Shown here: positions 10,343-19,186 of the stretch, piece by piece
How the letters are laid out: the number at the start of each line of letters is the position of its first letter
Numbering within the stretch: the first letter of the stretch is position 1
DNA from: Demequina litorisediminis
Lineage (GTDB): Bacteria; Actinomycetota; Actinomycetes; Actinomycetales; Demequinaceae
NCBI RefSeq assembly: GCF_030161615.1
Contig: NZ_BSUN01000001.1
Span: 1,116,001-1,180,000, forward strand
Reading direction: 5' to 3'
DNA: 64,000 bases
Made by a program: the position numbers and the translations under genes
The notes under the pieces: generated by a model
Told to the model about the DNA's origin: nothing
Seen by the model: only the letters and a program-made list of their open reading frames with translations
Database searches by the model: none

Positions 10343-10852
10343 CTGACTCCCCCGAGCGCGAGGTGCTCACCTGGCAGGGCTATGGCGACGCGTCGCGCGA
10401 ACTCGCGCAGATGGTCGTCGATGACGGCTACGAACCCGACGTGGTGGTCGCCATCGCGCGCGGCGGCCTCCCCGTGGGCGGCGCGCTCTCGTACGCGCTG
10501 GGCACCAAGGGCGTGGGCACGCTCAACGTCGAGTTCTACACGGGCGTCGACGAGCGTCTCCCCGAGCCTGTGGTGCTGCCTCCTCTGCTCGACACCGACG
10601 CGATGCAGGGCCTGAAGGTGCTCGTCGCCGATGACGTGGCGGACACGGGCGAGACGCTTGCCCTCGTGAAGCGGCTCATGGAGGCTCACGCCGCCGAGGT
10701 CCGCACCGTGGTCCTCTACGCGAAGTCACGCTCCGTCATCGACCCGGATTACGTGTGGAAGCGCACGGACCTGTGGATCACGTTCCCCTGGTCTGCGCTG
10801 CCGCCCGTGACCCCCGGCAAGGCGCACCCGGAGCCTCGGCATCCAGGCATGA
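10339..10852 (+). CDS. phosphoribosyltransferase-family protein
   Basis: A 170-aa PRTase-fold protein related to xanthine/hypoxanthine-type phosphoribosyltransferases (COG2236). The PRPP loop is VLVADDVADTGETL at about residues 94-107, and the N-terminal part VVVAIARGGLPVGGALSYAL is the usual PPi loop region. One extra base at about 10833 (GAGCTC read as GAGCCTC) hides the true end; repaired, it stops with LGIQA and TGA at 10850-10852, overlapping the ATG of the response regulator as ATGA. Lying between a kinase and its regulator is unusual. Substrate unknown; purine salvage is plausible. Confidence 0.82.
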
Positions 10853-11515
10853 TCCGCGTCGCCCTGGTCGACGACCAGCAGCCTCATCCGTGCCGGATTC
10901 CGCATGGTGGTCGAGTCCCAGGACGACATGGAAGTAGTGGCCGAGGCGGGCGATGGTGCGGCTGCCGTGGCCGCGCTCTCCGCTCTTGAGCCACCCGCCG
11001 ACGTCGTCCTCATGGATGTCCGCATGCCGGGGATGGATGGCATCGAGGCGTGCTCCCGGGTTGCGGACGCGTCATGCACCCGCGTCGTCATGCTCACCAC
11101 ATTCGATCTCGACGAGTACGTGGTCGCCGCGATCAAGGCGGGAGCCAGTGGATTCCTGCTCAAGGACGCGCCGCCCGAGGACCTGCTCGCCGCGATCCGT
11201 ACCGTGCACGCGGGCGACGCCGTTATCGCGCCCTCGTCGACCAAGCGGCTCCTGGCGACCGTCGCCGCCTCGGTGCCCGACCCGGGCGAGCCCGCCGCGG
11301 CATCGGCCGTCGACAGCCTCACCGACCGCGAGCGCGAGGTGCTGGTACTCATGGCGCGTGGCCGGTCGAACGCCGAGATCTGCGCGGAACTGTTCCTCGC
11401 GGAGCCCACGGTCAAGACCCATGTGGGGCGCGTGCTCGCCAAGTTGGGCGCGCGCGACCGTGTGCAGGCCGTGGTGACCGCCTACGAGGTCGGCCTGGTC
11501 CGGGCCGGCTCCTAG
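10849..11515 (+). CDS. LuxR/NarL-family response regulator
   Basis: A 221-aa DNA-binding response regulator. The receiver domain has VALVDDQQ with the acidic pocket, the phospho-Asp in VVLMDVRMPGMDG (about residue 55), the Thr in MLTTFD and the Lys in LLKDA. The C-terminal LuxR helix-turn-helix is LTDREREVLVLMARGRSNAEI...VKTHVGRVLAKLGARDR. One extra base at about 10882 (CAGCTC read as CAGCCTC) breaks the frame at residue 11. It pairs with the kinase at 9554 and probably controls the ABC cassette starting at 11684, whose promoter region carries an inverted repeat. Confidence 0.92.
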
Positions 11516-11520
11516 TCGCT

Positions 11521-11580
11521 AGGAACGTCAGCGCTCATTTTGGGCACCGACGAGCTCCTGTAGGAACGTCAGCGCTCTTT
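11521..11580 (+). repeat. two direct copies of a 20-bp repeat
   Basis: AGGAACGTCAGCGCTCATTT (11521-11540) recurs as AGGAACGTCAGCGCTCTTT (11562-11580), 41 bases apart, just after the response-regulator stop. Two inverted copies lie at 18558-18618, on the other side of the ABC cassette. They may be REP-like intergenic elements or ends of a once-mobile segment. Confidence 0.75.
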
Positions 11581-11615
11581 CGGCGTCGAAAGGTGCGCGC
11601 CCGCGCCCATCGCTC

Positions 11616-11635
11616 CGTCATACCTGGGTATGACG
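11616..11635. promoter_or_regulatory. inverted repeat, likely operator for the ABC cassette
   Basis: CGTCATACC-TG-GGTATGACG has perfect 9-bp arms and lies about 50 bases before the ATPase start at 11684. The spacing and symmetry suit a dimeric NarL/LuxR-type regulator, and the regulator gene at 10849 is immediately upstream. Direct regulation is inferred. Confidence 0.65.
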
Positions 11636-11683
11636 CGAATCGATGCCCCGGGCTGACGCGAGCGCACGCCCCGTCCGCGTAGC

Positions 11684-12442
11684 GTGACCGCCATGGGGGA
11701 TGCAACGACGCCCGTCGCGCTGACGGCACGAGGGCTCACGAAGACGTATGGGGCCGGCGAGGGTGCCGTCACCGCCGTCGATCATGTCGACCTCGACATT
11801 CCCGGAGGCGTGCTCACCGCCGTGATGGGGCCGAGCGGCTCCGGCAAGACCACGCTGGTGCATCTGCTGGCCGGACTTGACCGGCCCGACAGCGGCGAGG
11901 TGTGGGTCGGCGACGACGAACTCACCGGGTTGTCAGACAAAAAACTTGCCCAGGTACGCGGCCGCGTGGTCGGCTTCGTGTTCCAGGGCTTCAACCTCAT
12001 CCAGACCATGAGCGGGCGCGACAACATCGTGCTTCCGCTGAGGCTGAACCGGCTCCCGCAGGACGAGGCATGGCTTGCCACCCTCGTCGAGATGCTGGGG
12101 ATCGAGCGCGAACTCGACCGGCGGCCCTATGAGATGTCGGGTGGTCAGCAGCAGCGGGTTGCCATCGCCCGCGCGCTGATCACCCGGCCGCGCGTGGTGC
12201 TCGCAGACGAGCCCACCGGCAACCTCGACACCCACGCGAGCGCGCAGATCCTCTCGCACCTGAGGACGTCGTGCCGCGAACTGGGGCAGTCCGTGGTGAT
12301 GGTGACCCACGATCCCACCGCTGCGTCCTACGCGGGCCGCGTGCTGCTGTTCGCGAACGGCCGGGTCGAGGGCCACATCACGGACCCCACGCCGGAGTCG
12401 GTGCTGGCTGGGTTGGACGCGCTGGCCGGGGTCGAACGTTGA
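11684..12442 (+). CDS. ABC transporter ATP-binding protein, LolD/MacB type
   Basis: A 252-aa ATPase that powers the membrane proteins encoded next. Walker A GPSGSGKTT (about residue 49), Q-loop in FVFQGFNLIQTM, signature MSGGQQQRVAIARAL, Walker B VVLADEPTGNLD and switch His in MVTHDP. This is the lipoprotein-release/peptide-export subfamily that works with FtsX-type permeases. The start is GTG at 11684 or ATG at 11693 (nine bases apart, same frame); neither has a clear ribosome site. The stop overlaps the following gene. It belongs to a four-gene cassette likely induced by the upstream two-component system. Confidence 0.93.
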   Translation: MTAMGDATTPVALTARGLTKTYGAGEGAVTAVDHVDLDIPGGVLTAVMGPSGSGKTTLVHLLAGLDRPDSGEVWVGDDELTGLSDKKLAQVRGRVVGFVFQGFNLIQTMSGRDNIVLPLRLNRLPQDEAWLATLVEMLGIERELDRRPYEMSGGQQQRVAIARALITRPRVVLADEPTGNLDTHASAQILSHLRTSCRELGQSVVMVTHDPTAASYAGRVLLFANGRVEGHITDPTPESVLAGLDALAGVER

Positions 12443-14415
12443 GGTGGGTACCGCCGGTCATCATCCTGGTCGCCACCCTGCTCATGACGGCGGCGGGGCC
12501 GCCACTGTGGGTGGTCTGGGACAGCGGCATCGATGACGGCATCTACTCCATCTTCTGGTCGTACCTGGCTGTCATTCTGTACGCGCCGTTCCTCATCGCG
12601 CTGATGGGAGGTACCGCCGCCGCATTCCGAGGCATGTGGATCTCGACGCGGCGGACGGACCTCGCCGCGGAGCTCGCGCTCGGAAGCACCCGCAGGCAGC
12701 TTGTCAGGGCGCACGTGCGCGCGGGAGCGCGCGAAGGCCTTGCCGCCACGGGCATCGGCCTTGGCCTGGGGGCCGTCGTCGCGCAACTGGGGGAAGGGTT
12801 CGGCCCCGGATACTGGGATGCCAACGCGCTGTGGCTGTGGCTCACGGTGTTCGCCGTGGGAGCGATCTCCCTGGTAGGCGCCTACACGCTCGTGGCCTCG
12901 TGGGCCACCCGAGGATCGGTGGCGCACGTCGCATCGGGGGCACCGCTGCCCCGAGCCGAGGCGCGACGCGGGAGGCGGCGCACGCTCACCAAGGTCGCCG
13001 TGTGGTGCGTCGCGCTCGCTGTGGCAGCCGGCGTCGCACTGTGGGCCGTGGGCGGCGACACGGACCTCGAGGTGTCTGGCTGGCGTATGGCCGTGACGTG
13101 GGTCGCGTCGTCAGTTCTGTTCGCGCTCCTCTACCTCGCCGTCCCGGGTGTGCTCGCGTATGGCGGCGCGCGGCTCGGCATCGTCTCGGCACGCGGACTC
13201 AGTCGTGCGGTCGCGGCCGGTGCACAGCCGGGCGGCGCCCGCGCCTTGGCGCACGATGCCCTCTCGCGCCCCACGCCGATGCGCACCGCCGCGATGCTGA
13301 CGGTGGTGGTCGTGATGGGCTTCTCCACGGCAATGACCGTGCTCTCGTCCGGCACGTGGGGGCGCGACGCGGTGGCCTCGGATTTGTCGCCACACGCCAC
13401 GGTCTCGAGCGTGCGGCTCGACACCCTGGCCTGGGCGGATGGCCTCCAGACGCCCGGGTGGGCCGCCTCGCTACCCGGCGACCTCATCGCTGATCTTCGC
13501 AGCGACGAACGCCTCACCGTCCTCAGCGCCGGGGTCCTCACTACTGACCCACGCGAGGTCCCCATCGACGCCGAGTCTTCGGAGACTGAGACGCATCAGG
13601 ACGTGCTCCTCGCCGTGCACGGCTCGGCCATCAGCGCACTGCAGCCCGATGCTCGGGTGGCTCTGGGCATGGGTCCGGCCACCGAGTGGGAGTCGTGGAC
13701 GGTGGGCAGCGTCGGCGCCTTTGCGGCCGATGATTCCTACGTGCAGATGGACGGCGAGCGGCGCGAGACCACGATGTACGGGTCCACCGGACCGTGGTCG
13801 GGAGTCGACCGGGACTGGGCGGAATCGACCTGGGGCGCCGCTCCCACCGCGGCGCTCCTGCTGTATCCCGCAGGGGACGTGCCGGTCAGCGACGTCCTCG
13901 CCGACTACGACCTCGCCGCGGTCGAGACCGTCACGTTCAACCCTGACGACCTTGCGGTGTACTCGCAGAGCCTTGCGCAGACGGCTCTCGTGACGGGCTG
14001 CTTCCTCCTGGTCGCCATCGCCATGGTGATCGCGCTCGCATGGTCGTCACAGCGCCTGCGCGCCAAGGACCACGCGACACTCCTCGCGCTTGGGGCAACA
14101 CCCGGAGCCTTGAGGGGCGCGACCGCTCTCGAGGCGGGCATCGGTGTGCTGACGGCCGGTGCCGCGGGGGTCGTGGGAGGCGCCGCGGTGGGAGTTCTCC
14201 TCGACGCCTTCTTCGGCACGGCTCCTCACGGCGCTGGCGAGGTGTTGGCCGCGGTGGGCTTCACTCTCTCGGTGGTGCCGTGGGGCATGCTCGCGGCGCT
14301 CGTGGTGGGCGCGGCCGCGCTCGCGGCCATCGGCGCCAGCGTCATCCGCATTCGACTCGACAGGCTCAGCCCCGCGGCCCAATTGGTGGAGGCGCAGAAG
14401 GCGGGTCTGCCGTGA
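12439..14415 (+). CDS. FtsX-like ABC permease 1
   Basis: A membrane permease of about 658 aa from the TTG at 12439, which overlaps the ATPase stop as TTGA; upstream in-frame codons lie inside the ATPase and are ignored. Hydrophobic segments are seen near residues 2-20, 35-55, 115-135, 185-205, 215-235, 280-300, 500-525, 560-585 and 610-635, with a large external loop in between. LAAELALGSTRRQLVRA and LLALGATPGALRGA are the two cytoplasmic coupling motifs typical of FtsX/MacB-family permeases. The frame is intact. Confidence 0.85.
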   Translation: MRWVPPVIILVATLLMTAAGPPLWVVWDSGIDDGIYSIFWSYLAVILYAPFLIALMGGTAAAFRGMWISTRRTDLAAELALGSTRRQLVRAHVRAGAREGLAATGIGLGLGAVVAQLGEGFGPGYWDANALWLWLTVFAVGAISLVGAYTLVASWATRGSVAHVASGAPLPRAEARRGRRRTLTKVAVWCVALAVAAGVALWAVGGDTDLEVSGWRMAVTWVASSVLFALLYLAVPGVLAYGGARLGIVSARGLSRAVAAGAQPGGARALAHDALSRPTPMRTAAMLTVVVVMGFSTAMTVLSSGTWGRDAVASDLSPHATVSSVRLDTLAWADGLQTPGWAASLPGDLIADLRSDERLTVLSAGVLTTDPREVPIDAESSETETHQDVLLAVHGSAISALQPDARVALGMGPATEWESWTVGSVGAFAADDSYVQMDGERRETTMYGSTGPWSGVDRDWAESTWGAAPTAALLLYPAGDVPVSDVLADYDLAAVETVTFNPDDLAVYSQSLAQTALVTGCFLLVAIAMVIALAWSSQRLRAKDHATLLALGATPGALRGATALEAGIGVLTAGAAGVVGGAAVGVLLDAFFGTAPHGAGEVLAAVGFTLSVVPWGMLAALVVGAAALAAIGASVIRIRLDRLSPAAQLVEAQKAGLP

Positions 14416-16496
14416 TCACCGGGCCGATGCGCTGGGCGGCAGGCGTGGTCCTCGCCCTGGGTGCAGGGTTTGGGGCGTGGATGGCCGGCCCCGTGTGGGC
14501 CCCGCTGGGGACCTTTGACGACGGCACGGGGCCGGCATGGCTTCCGTGGCTGATGGCGCTGTTCTTCTATGGCATTCCCGGGCTCGTGATCGTCGGCATC
14601 CTTGCGACGTTGTTCCTGCGCCTGGGGTTGGTGAGCGCGCGCGATGGTCTGGCAACACGGATGGCGCTCGGCGCGACGCGGCGCGACATCCTGCGCACCG
14701 CTGCGGTCGCGAGCGCCCGTGACGGGGCAATCGCCGCAGCGGTGGGTGTCCCCGTGGGGCTTGCACTCGCGCAGGCCGCCTCTGATTTCTCGCCGATGTC
14801 CTCCCAAGAACTCCCGGGCGACCCCTCGCTCCAGTGGGGAGCCGTGGCGTGGGCTGTCGCCGTGTTCGCCGGGTTCGCGGCACTCGCAGGGCTATGTGGC
14901 GTCCTGGCGTACGCGGCGCTCACCAAGGGCGCGCCCGATGCGATGGCGCGCGCCGTCGCAGGCGATACCGACGTGGCCGCGCCGTCACTGCCACCGCGGG
15001 CATGGCACCGCGTTGCACGCGCGGTGCCGGTCGTCGCGAGTGTCCTTGGCTTCGCGCTCGTCATTCTCAACCGGACGGTGCCGCTCGACGCGTGGGCGTC
15101 GGAGAATCTCGAATCGCCCGGTGACCTCGTGTGGGCGAAGAACATAGGCCTGATGGTTGCCGCCGTGGCGGCGGTCTGGTGTGCCTTTCGCCTGCTGAGG
15201 TGGGCCTCCGAGCGAGCGGTGAGGACGGCATCGGCCGTTCTGGGCCGTGGCGACACCACCGGCGGACGGGCGTTTGCCGCGGACGGCCTCGCGCGCCCCT
15301 CGGCGACGCGGCGGCGCGTCCTCACGGTGACGGCGATCGTCGCCACCCTGTGGGCGTGGAGTTGGGGCGCAAGTGGCGCCTCAGAGGCAGACATCGATGC
15401 TGCGCTCAGCGTGGATGCCGTCGCCATCGTGACCTCCGTGGACCCGTGGGCGGAGTCGGGACTTCCCACGGGGCTCAGCCGCATCGGCCTCGACCAGGAC
15501 GTGATCGCCACCCTCGCGGATGATCCTCGCCTACGCGTGATCCCCGCGCGGGTCCTAGTCGGCGCTCCACAGACGGTGACGCTCAGTGACGGGACCCGCG
15601 ACCTCGGCGAGGTGGCGACAGCGGAACTGGTGTTGGCGGTGGACCAGGCCGATGCCGACGCCGTCGCGCCCCACGCGTACCGCACCATGGGGCTCGCTTC
15701 CGGAGTCCTGCTCGGCGGCCGCGACGAGGAATACCTGCCCGGGGAGGATTTCGTTCCACGAGCCCCCACCGGCGTGGGGACCATCACCACGTGGGCGGGC
15801 CACACTCCCGTCTTCGGGTTGGACTCTGAGGCTCCCATCACGACTGTCGACGGCGAGTGGGCGCGCGACATCTGGGGCGAGGCCCCCGTCTCGGCGCTCG
15901 TGGTGCTGAGCGCCGGGGCCCCCGACCAGGAGTTCGGCATGCCGTCGCCGGACGTGATCGCGGCGATCGACGCCGCCGTCCCCGACGGACGGGGGTTCGT
16001 CCTCTCGACCGCCACTGACAGCGGATGGCTGGTCCTGCCGAGCCATGGGTTCGCCGTCGTTCTTGGGGGCATCGGCGCCGCCGTGGTGGTGTTGTTGGCC
16101 GCCGGCGTGGCACACGCATCGGCCACAAGTCGACGACGCGACCTGGCGACTTTCGCCGCGCTCGGGGCGACCCCGCGGTCTCTGCGTGCCGCGCCCAGGT
16201 GGGAGGCGGTCGTGACTGTCGGCTCTGCGGCAGGGGTAGGGACGCTCCTGGGGGTGGGGTTGGCGCTGGCATTCAGCAACCCTTTCCTGCTCGCTCCGGG
16301 CGCTCCGTTCGACGCGGGCGAGATCGGCTGGCACCTGGCGCACGGGCTGACGACTGTCCCGTGGCTGGTCGTCATCGGCGGGTGCGTGGTCGCGGTCACG
16401 GCGGCTGCCCTCGTCGCCGGATGGGCGGGTCGCTCCATGGCGACGGGCACGCCGGTGGATGAGTTGCGCGAAGCGCAGAGGGAGGGGGCACGATGA
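14412..16496 (+). CDS. FtsX-like ABC permease 2
   Basis: A 694-aa permease starting GTG at 14412 and overlapping the previous stop (GTGA). Its architecture matches its neighbours: N-terminal helices, coupling motif TRMALGATRRDILRTAAV near residue 80, an internal helix pair around 215-265, an external domain at about 320-500, then a second FtsX core with LATFAALGATPRSLRAAPRW near 580. It ends VDELREAQREGAR, much like permease 1 (AQLVEAQKAG), pointing to duplication. Frame intact. Confidence 0.85.
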   Translation: MITGPMRWAAGVVLALGAGFGAWMAGPVWAPLGTFDDGTGPAWLPWLMALFFYGIPGLVIVGILATLFLRLGLVSARDGLATRMALGATRRDILRTAAVASARDGAIAAAVGVPVGLALAQAASDFSPMSSQELPGDPSLQWGAVAWAVAVFAGFAALAGLCGVLAYAALTKGAPDAMARAVAGDTDVAAPSLPPRAWHRVARAVPVVASVLGFALVILNRTVPLDAWASENLESPGDLVWAKNIGLMVAAVAAVWCAFRLLRWASERAVRTASAVLGRGDTTGGRAFAADGLARPSATRRRVLTVTAIVATLWAWSWGASGASEADIDAALSVDAVAIVTSVDPWAESGLPTGLSRIGLDQDVIATLADDPRLRVIPARVLVGAPQTVTLSDGTRDLGEVATAELVLAVDQADADAVAPHAYRTMGLASGVLLGGRDEEYLPGEDFVPRAPTGVGTITTWAGHTPVFGLDSEAPITTVDGEWARDIWGEAPVSALVVLSAGAPDQEFGMPSPDVIAAIDAAVPDGRGFVLSTATDSGWLVLPSHGFAVVLGGIGAAVVVLLAAGVAHASATSRRRDLATFAALGATPRSLRAAPRWEAVVTVGSAAGVGTLLGVGLALAFSNPFLLAPGAPFDAGEIGWHLAHGLTTVPWLVVIGGCVVAVTAAALVAGWAGRSMATGTPVDELREAQREGAR

Positions 16497-18563
16497 TCGG
16501 CACGCTGCTGCGGGAACAGCTTCGGGCGCAGCGCGGGGCGCTCGTGTGGATGACGGTGCTCATCGCGGGCGCAGCAGGGTTTGCCGCCTATGCGTGGACG
16601 GCGAACCTCACCGACGAGGCGCTCGCGCAGCAGGCGGCGGTACTGCAGGGCCATGGGGACTTCGCGGGTACAGCAGCCGTGGTCGAGGACCACAGCAACG
16701 ACCTGATCGCTTCCGACTGGGGCACGCCCATGACGCGTGATGAGATCGCGGACTTCGTGGCGCAAGCGAACGCAGAGGGTGCCCGGTTGGTAGGCTTCCG
16801 AACGCGCGGACTCCGTGCGGATCGCACCCCTTGTTGACACCGACCAGGCCTACGGCGTGGCCGACGTGCGGACATACGCGGGCGCCGTCCCGTGGGATGT
16901 GGGACTCTCCGAGGGTGCAGCGCCCGGCGACGGCGAGATCGCGATTCCCTCCACGGTCGCATCCGCCTGGGGAGTCGGCATCGGCGACCTCGTCGAGGTG
17001 GGCTACTCGGTGTGGCACGACGACGACACGTATGAGGAGGTCGGCGCGGGCACCCGCGAGATCTCGGGGCTCGTTGTCGATGCCGTCGGCTGGAACGAGG
17101 AATGGGCGCGGGACGCGACCACCGCCCTCGCCACCGACGATCCGGTCCTCGCCGCAAGCGTCGCAGCACAAACCGTGTACGGGTGGGAGGGCTACTCGTT
17201 CCCCCAGGTGGAGTTCACGTGGGAGACCTCCACCGTCACGACCGAAGCGTGGTTCCCCTTCCCCCACCCGCGATGGTCTCTGGGCGACTCACAGGCCGGC
17301 CCCGCCATCATGCTTGCCGCCGTTCTCGCTCTCGGCACCGTCGTGGCCGCGGTCGCTGTTGGGCGTAGCCAGGCGGAGCGTCGTGCACGCTGGACTGCCA
17401 CCGCACGGGCACTCGGCGCGTCTCGCTCTTCGATCGCGGTCGCGACCCTCGGCGAGGGCGCAGTCGTCGGTCTCACAGGCGGCCTTGCCGGGCTCGGGGT
17501 CGGGCTCGGCGTCGCGTCGGTGAATCTCGACAGGGTGCTGAGTTCACACACCGCACCGCCCGATGTGTCGCTGATCGTTCCTCCGGCCACCCTTATTACG
17601 GCACTCGTCGGGGGCCTCGCGCTCGGCCTCGTCGTCACCGCGATTCCTGCTGCGCTCGCCGCCAGGGTGAGCCCCGCATCGGCACTGAAGGATGCGGCCG
17701 CTGTCGACGAGGCGGAACTCACACGGCACGTCCGCGTGTGGCCCGTCGTGGCGTTCACCGTGACGGCGTATAGCGCCGCGATCGTGTTGATGGCACTCGA
17801 CGACGGACGAGGTTCATGGTGGCCTGGCTTGTGCGGTGCAGCCGCGGCCGTCGCAGGCTTCGCGTGCATGATCGAGGCGTCCCGCCGAACGGCTGCGGCA
17901 CTTGGGCGCTGGCTCTCGCGACGGGGCGCCCCCTCAGCGGTGCGCGCAGGGCTCGACCTCCTCGCGCACCCTCGCCAAGCGGCTTCGCTGCTGCTGGTGC
18001 AACTCCTCACCACAGGCGTGCTCGTCGCCATCACGGCCACGATGTCTGGACCGGGTTCCGCGGATTTCGGGTGGTCTGCGTACGCGACATCGGACGTCAC
18101 ATGGTCGACTCTTGTTGATGTCGCCGGGTGGTGGCTTGTGGCCGCTCCGGTTTCATGGCGAACGGCATTGGCGGTGATGGTGGCGCTGCAGGTCCTCGCG
18201 GGCGCGATCATCGCGGGCAGTAGAGGGCTCGCCTCGGGCGAGGAAGCCACCACTCGCGCTCTCGGCATTGACGCACGCGACGCGCAACGCGCGGAGTTCC
18301 TTCGCACCGCACTCCCCCAGTGCCTCGGCGTGGTCGCAGGCGCCGTGATGGCATTCTCCGCGACCCTCCCCATCGTCCTGATCCGCACCTCGCAGGAAGA
18401 TTGGCCACTTTTCCCCGACCCCTCCACGAGCGCGCTCTATACGGTGCTGCTGGTGGGCTTGGGACTCGTCGTGATCGCCGCGGGCGCCGCACTGGCCTGG
18501 GCCGTGCGCGCCGCCGGGGAGCGCACGCACCGTCGGCCGGCCCCCGCTCAGCAGTCCCGATGA
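16493..18563 (+). CDS. FtsX-like ABC permease 3
   Basis: A permease of about 689 aa, overlapping permease 2 by ATGA. The first helix (residues 20-38) is followed by an external domain, then TATARALGASRSSIAVATLGEG (coupling motif) and about nine further helices; a second motif, TRALGIDARDAQRAEFLRTA, lies near residue 595. One frame break at about 16791 is TAGCTTC read as TAGGCTTC; repair joins ARLVASERADSVRIAPLV. Together with the ATPase and permeases 1-2 this gives one ATPase for three large permeases, so subunits may alternate or form a heterodimer plus accessory. Confidence 0.84.
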
Positions 18564-18618
18564 GCGCTGGCGTTCCTGCGGGAGCCCCCGCACGCCAGAA
18601 ATGAGGGCTGACGTTCCT
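18558..18618 (+). repeat. two inverted copies of the 11521-type repeat, with a terminator-like hairpin
   Basis: TGAGCGCTGGCGTTCCT (18561-18577) and AAATGAGGGCTGACGTTCCT (18599-18618) are reverse-orientation copies of the repeat at 11521-11580, so the 7-kb ABC cassette is bracketed by inverted pairs. The segment also folds: CTGGCGT (18567-18573) pairs with ACGCCAG (18592-18598) enclosing GCGGG/CCCGC, which may end transcription of the cassette. Confidence 0.7.
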
Positions 18619-18645
18619 AGGGCGGGGGTGGGTAGGGTGGCGCGC

Positions 18646-19068
18646 ATGACCGGATACGCAGGCGACCTCACTCCCACCGAGGCCTGGGAGTTGCTCACCA
18701 GCAACCCCGACGCCCGCCTCGTCGACGTCCGCACCGAGGCCGAGTGGCGCTTTGTGGGCCTGCCCGACACGTCCGCGACCGGCAAGGACCCCATCCTCGT
18801 CGAGTGGGCCTCGTACCCCGCCATGCAGCGCAACGAGGCCTTCGTGGACCAACTCCTCGCCGCGGGACTCACGCCTGGCTCGGACGCACCCGTGGTGTTC
18901 CTGTGCCGCTCGGGCCAGCGCAGCATCGGCGGTGCCACCGCCGCCACGGCCGCCGGAATCGGCCCTACCTACAACATCCTCGACGGCTTCGAGGGCGCCA
19001 CCGACGCCGTGGGCCACCGCGGCGCACAGGGCTGGAAAGCGGAAGGTCTGCCCTGGCACCAGGGCTAA
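18646..19068 (+). CDS. rhodanese-like domain protein
   Basis: A 140-aa single-domain rhodanese. The N-terminal block is LTPTEAWELLTSNPDARLVDVRTEAEWRFVG, and the catalytic cysteine sits in VVFLCRSGQRSIGGA (about residue 87), the loop that carries a persulfide in this family. It ends GAQGWKAEGLPWHQG, typical of small actinobacterial rhodaneses. Neighbouring metZ at 22546 is also sulfur-related, but a wall protein gene lies between, so a link is only suggestive. The ATG at 18646 is chosen as the first good start; the frame is intact. Confidence 0.88.
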   Translation: MTGYAGDLTPTEAWELLTSNPDARLVDVRTEAEWRFVGLPDTSATGKDPILVEWASYPAMQRNEAFVDQLLAAGLTPGSDAPVVFLCRSGQRSIGGATAATAAGIGPTYNILDGFEGATDAVGHRGAQGWKAEGLPWHQG

Positions 19069-19186
19069 TGGCCGATGCCACGGCGGGCTTCACCCGTCCG
19101 TCACCTCGCGTTCAGGATCCCTTTTCCTGACCCCCATAGATTCCCCTCGTCCGTAGACACCCACATCCCTACGAGGGGAACCACGC

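Noticed and set aside
14567..16840. Long open frame (757 codons) on the minus strand opposite permease 2
   Set aside because: A shadow of high-GC codon bias; composition is Arg/Ser/Thr/Pro-rich without motifs, while the plus strand encodes a clear permease.
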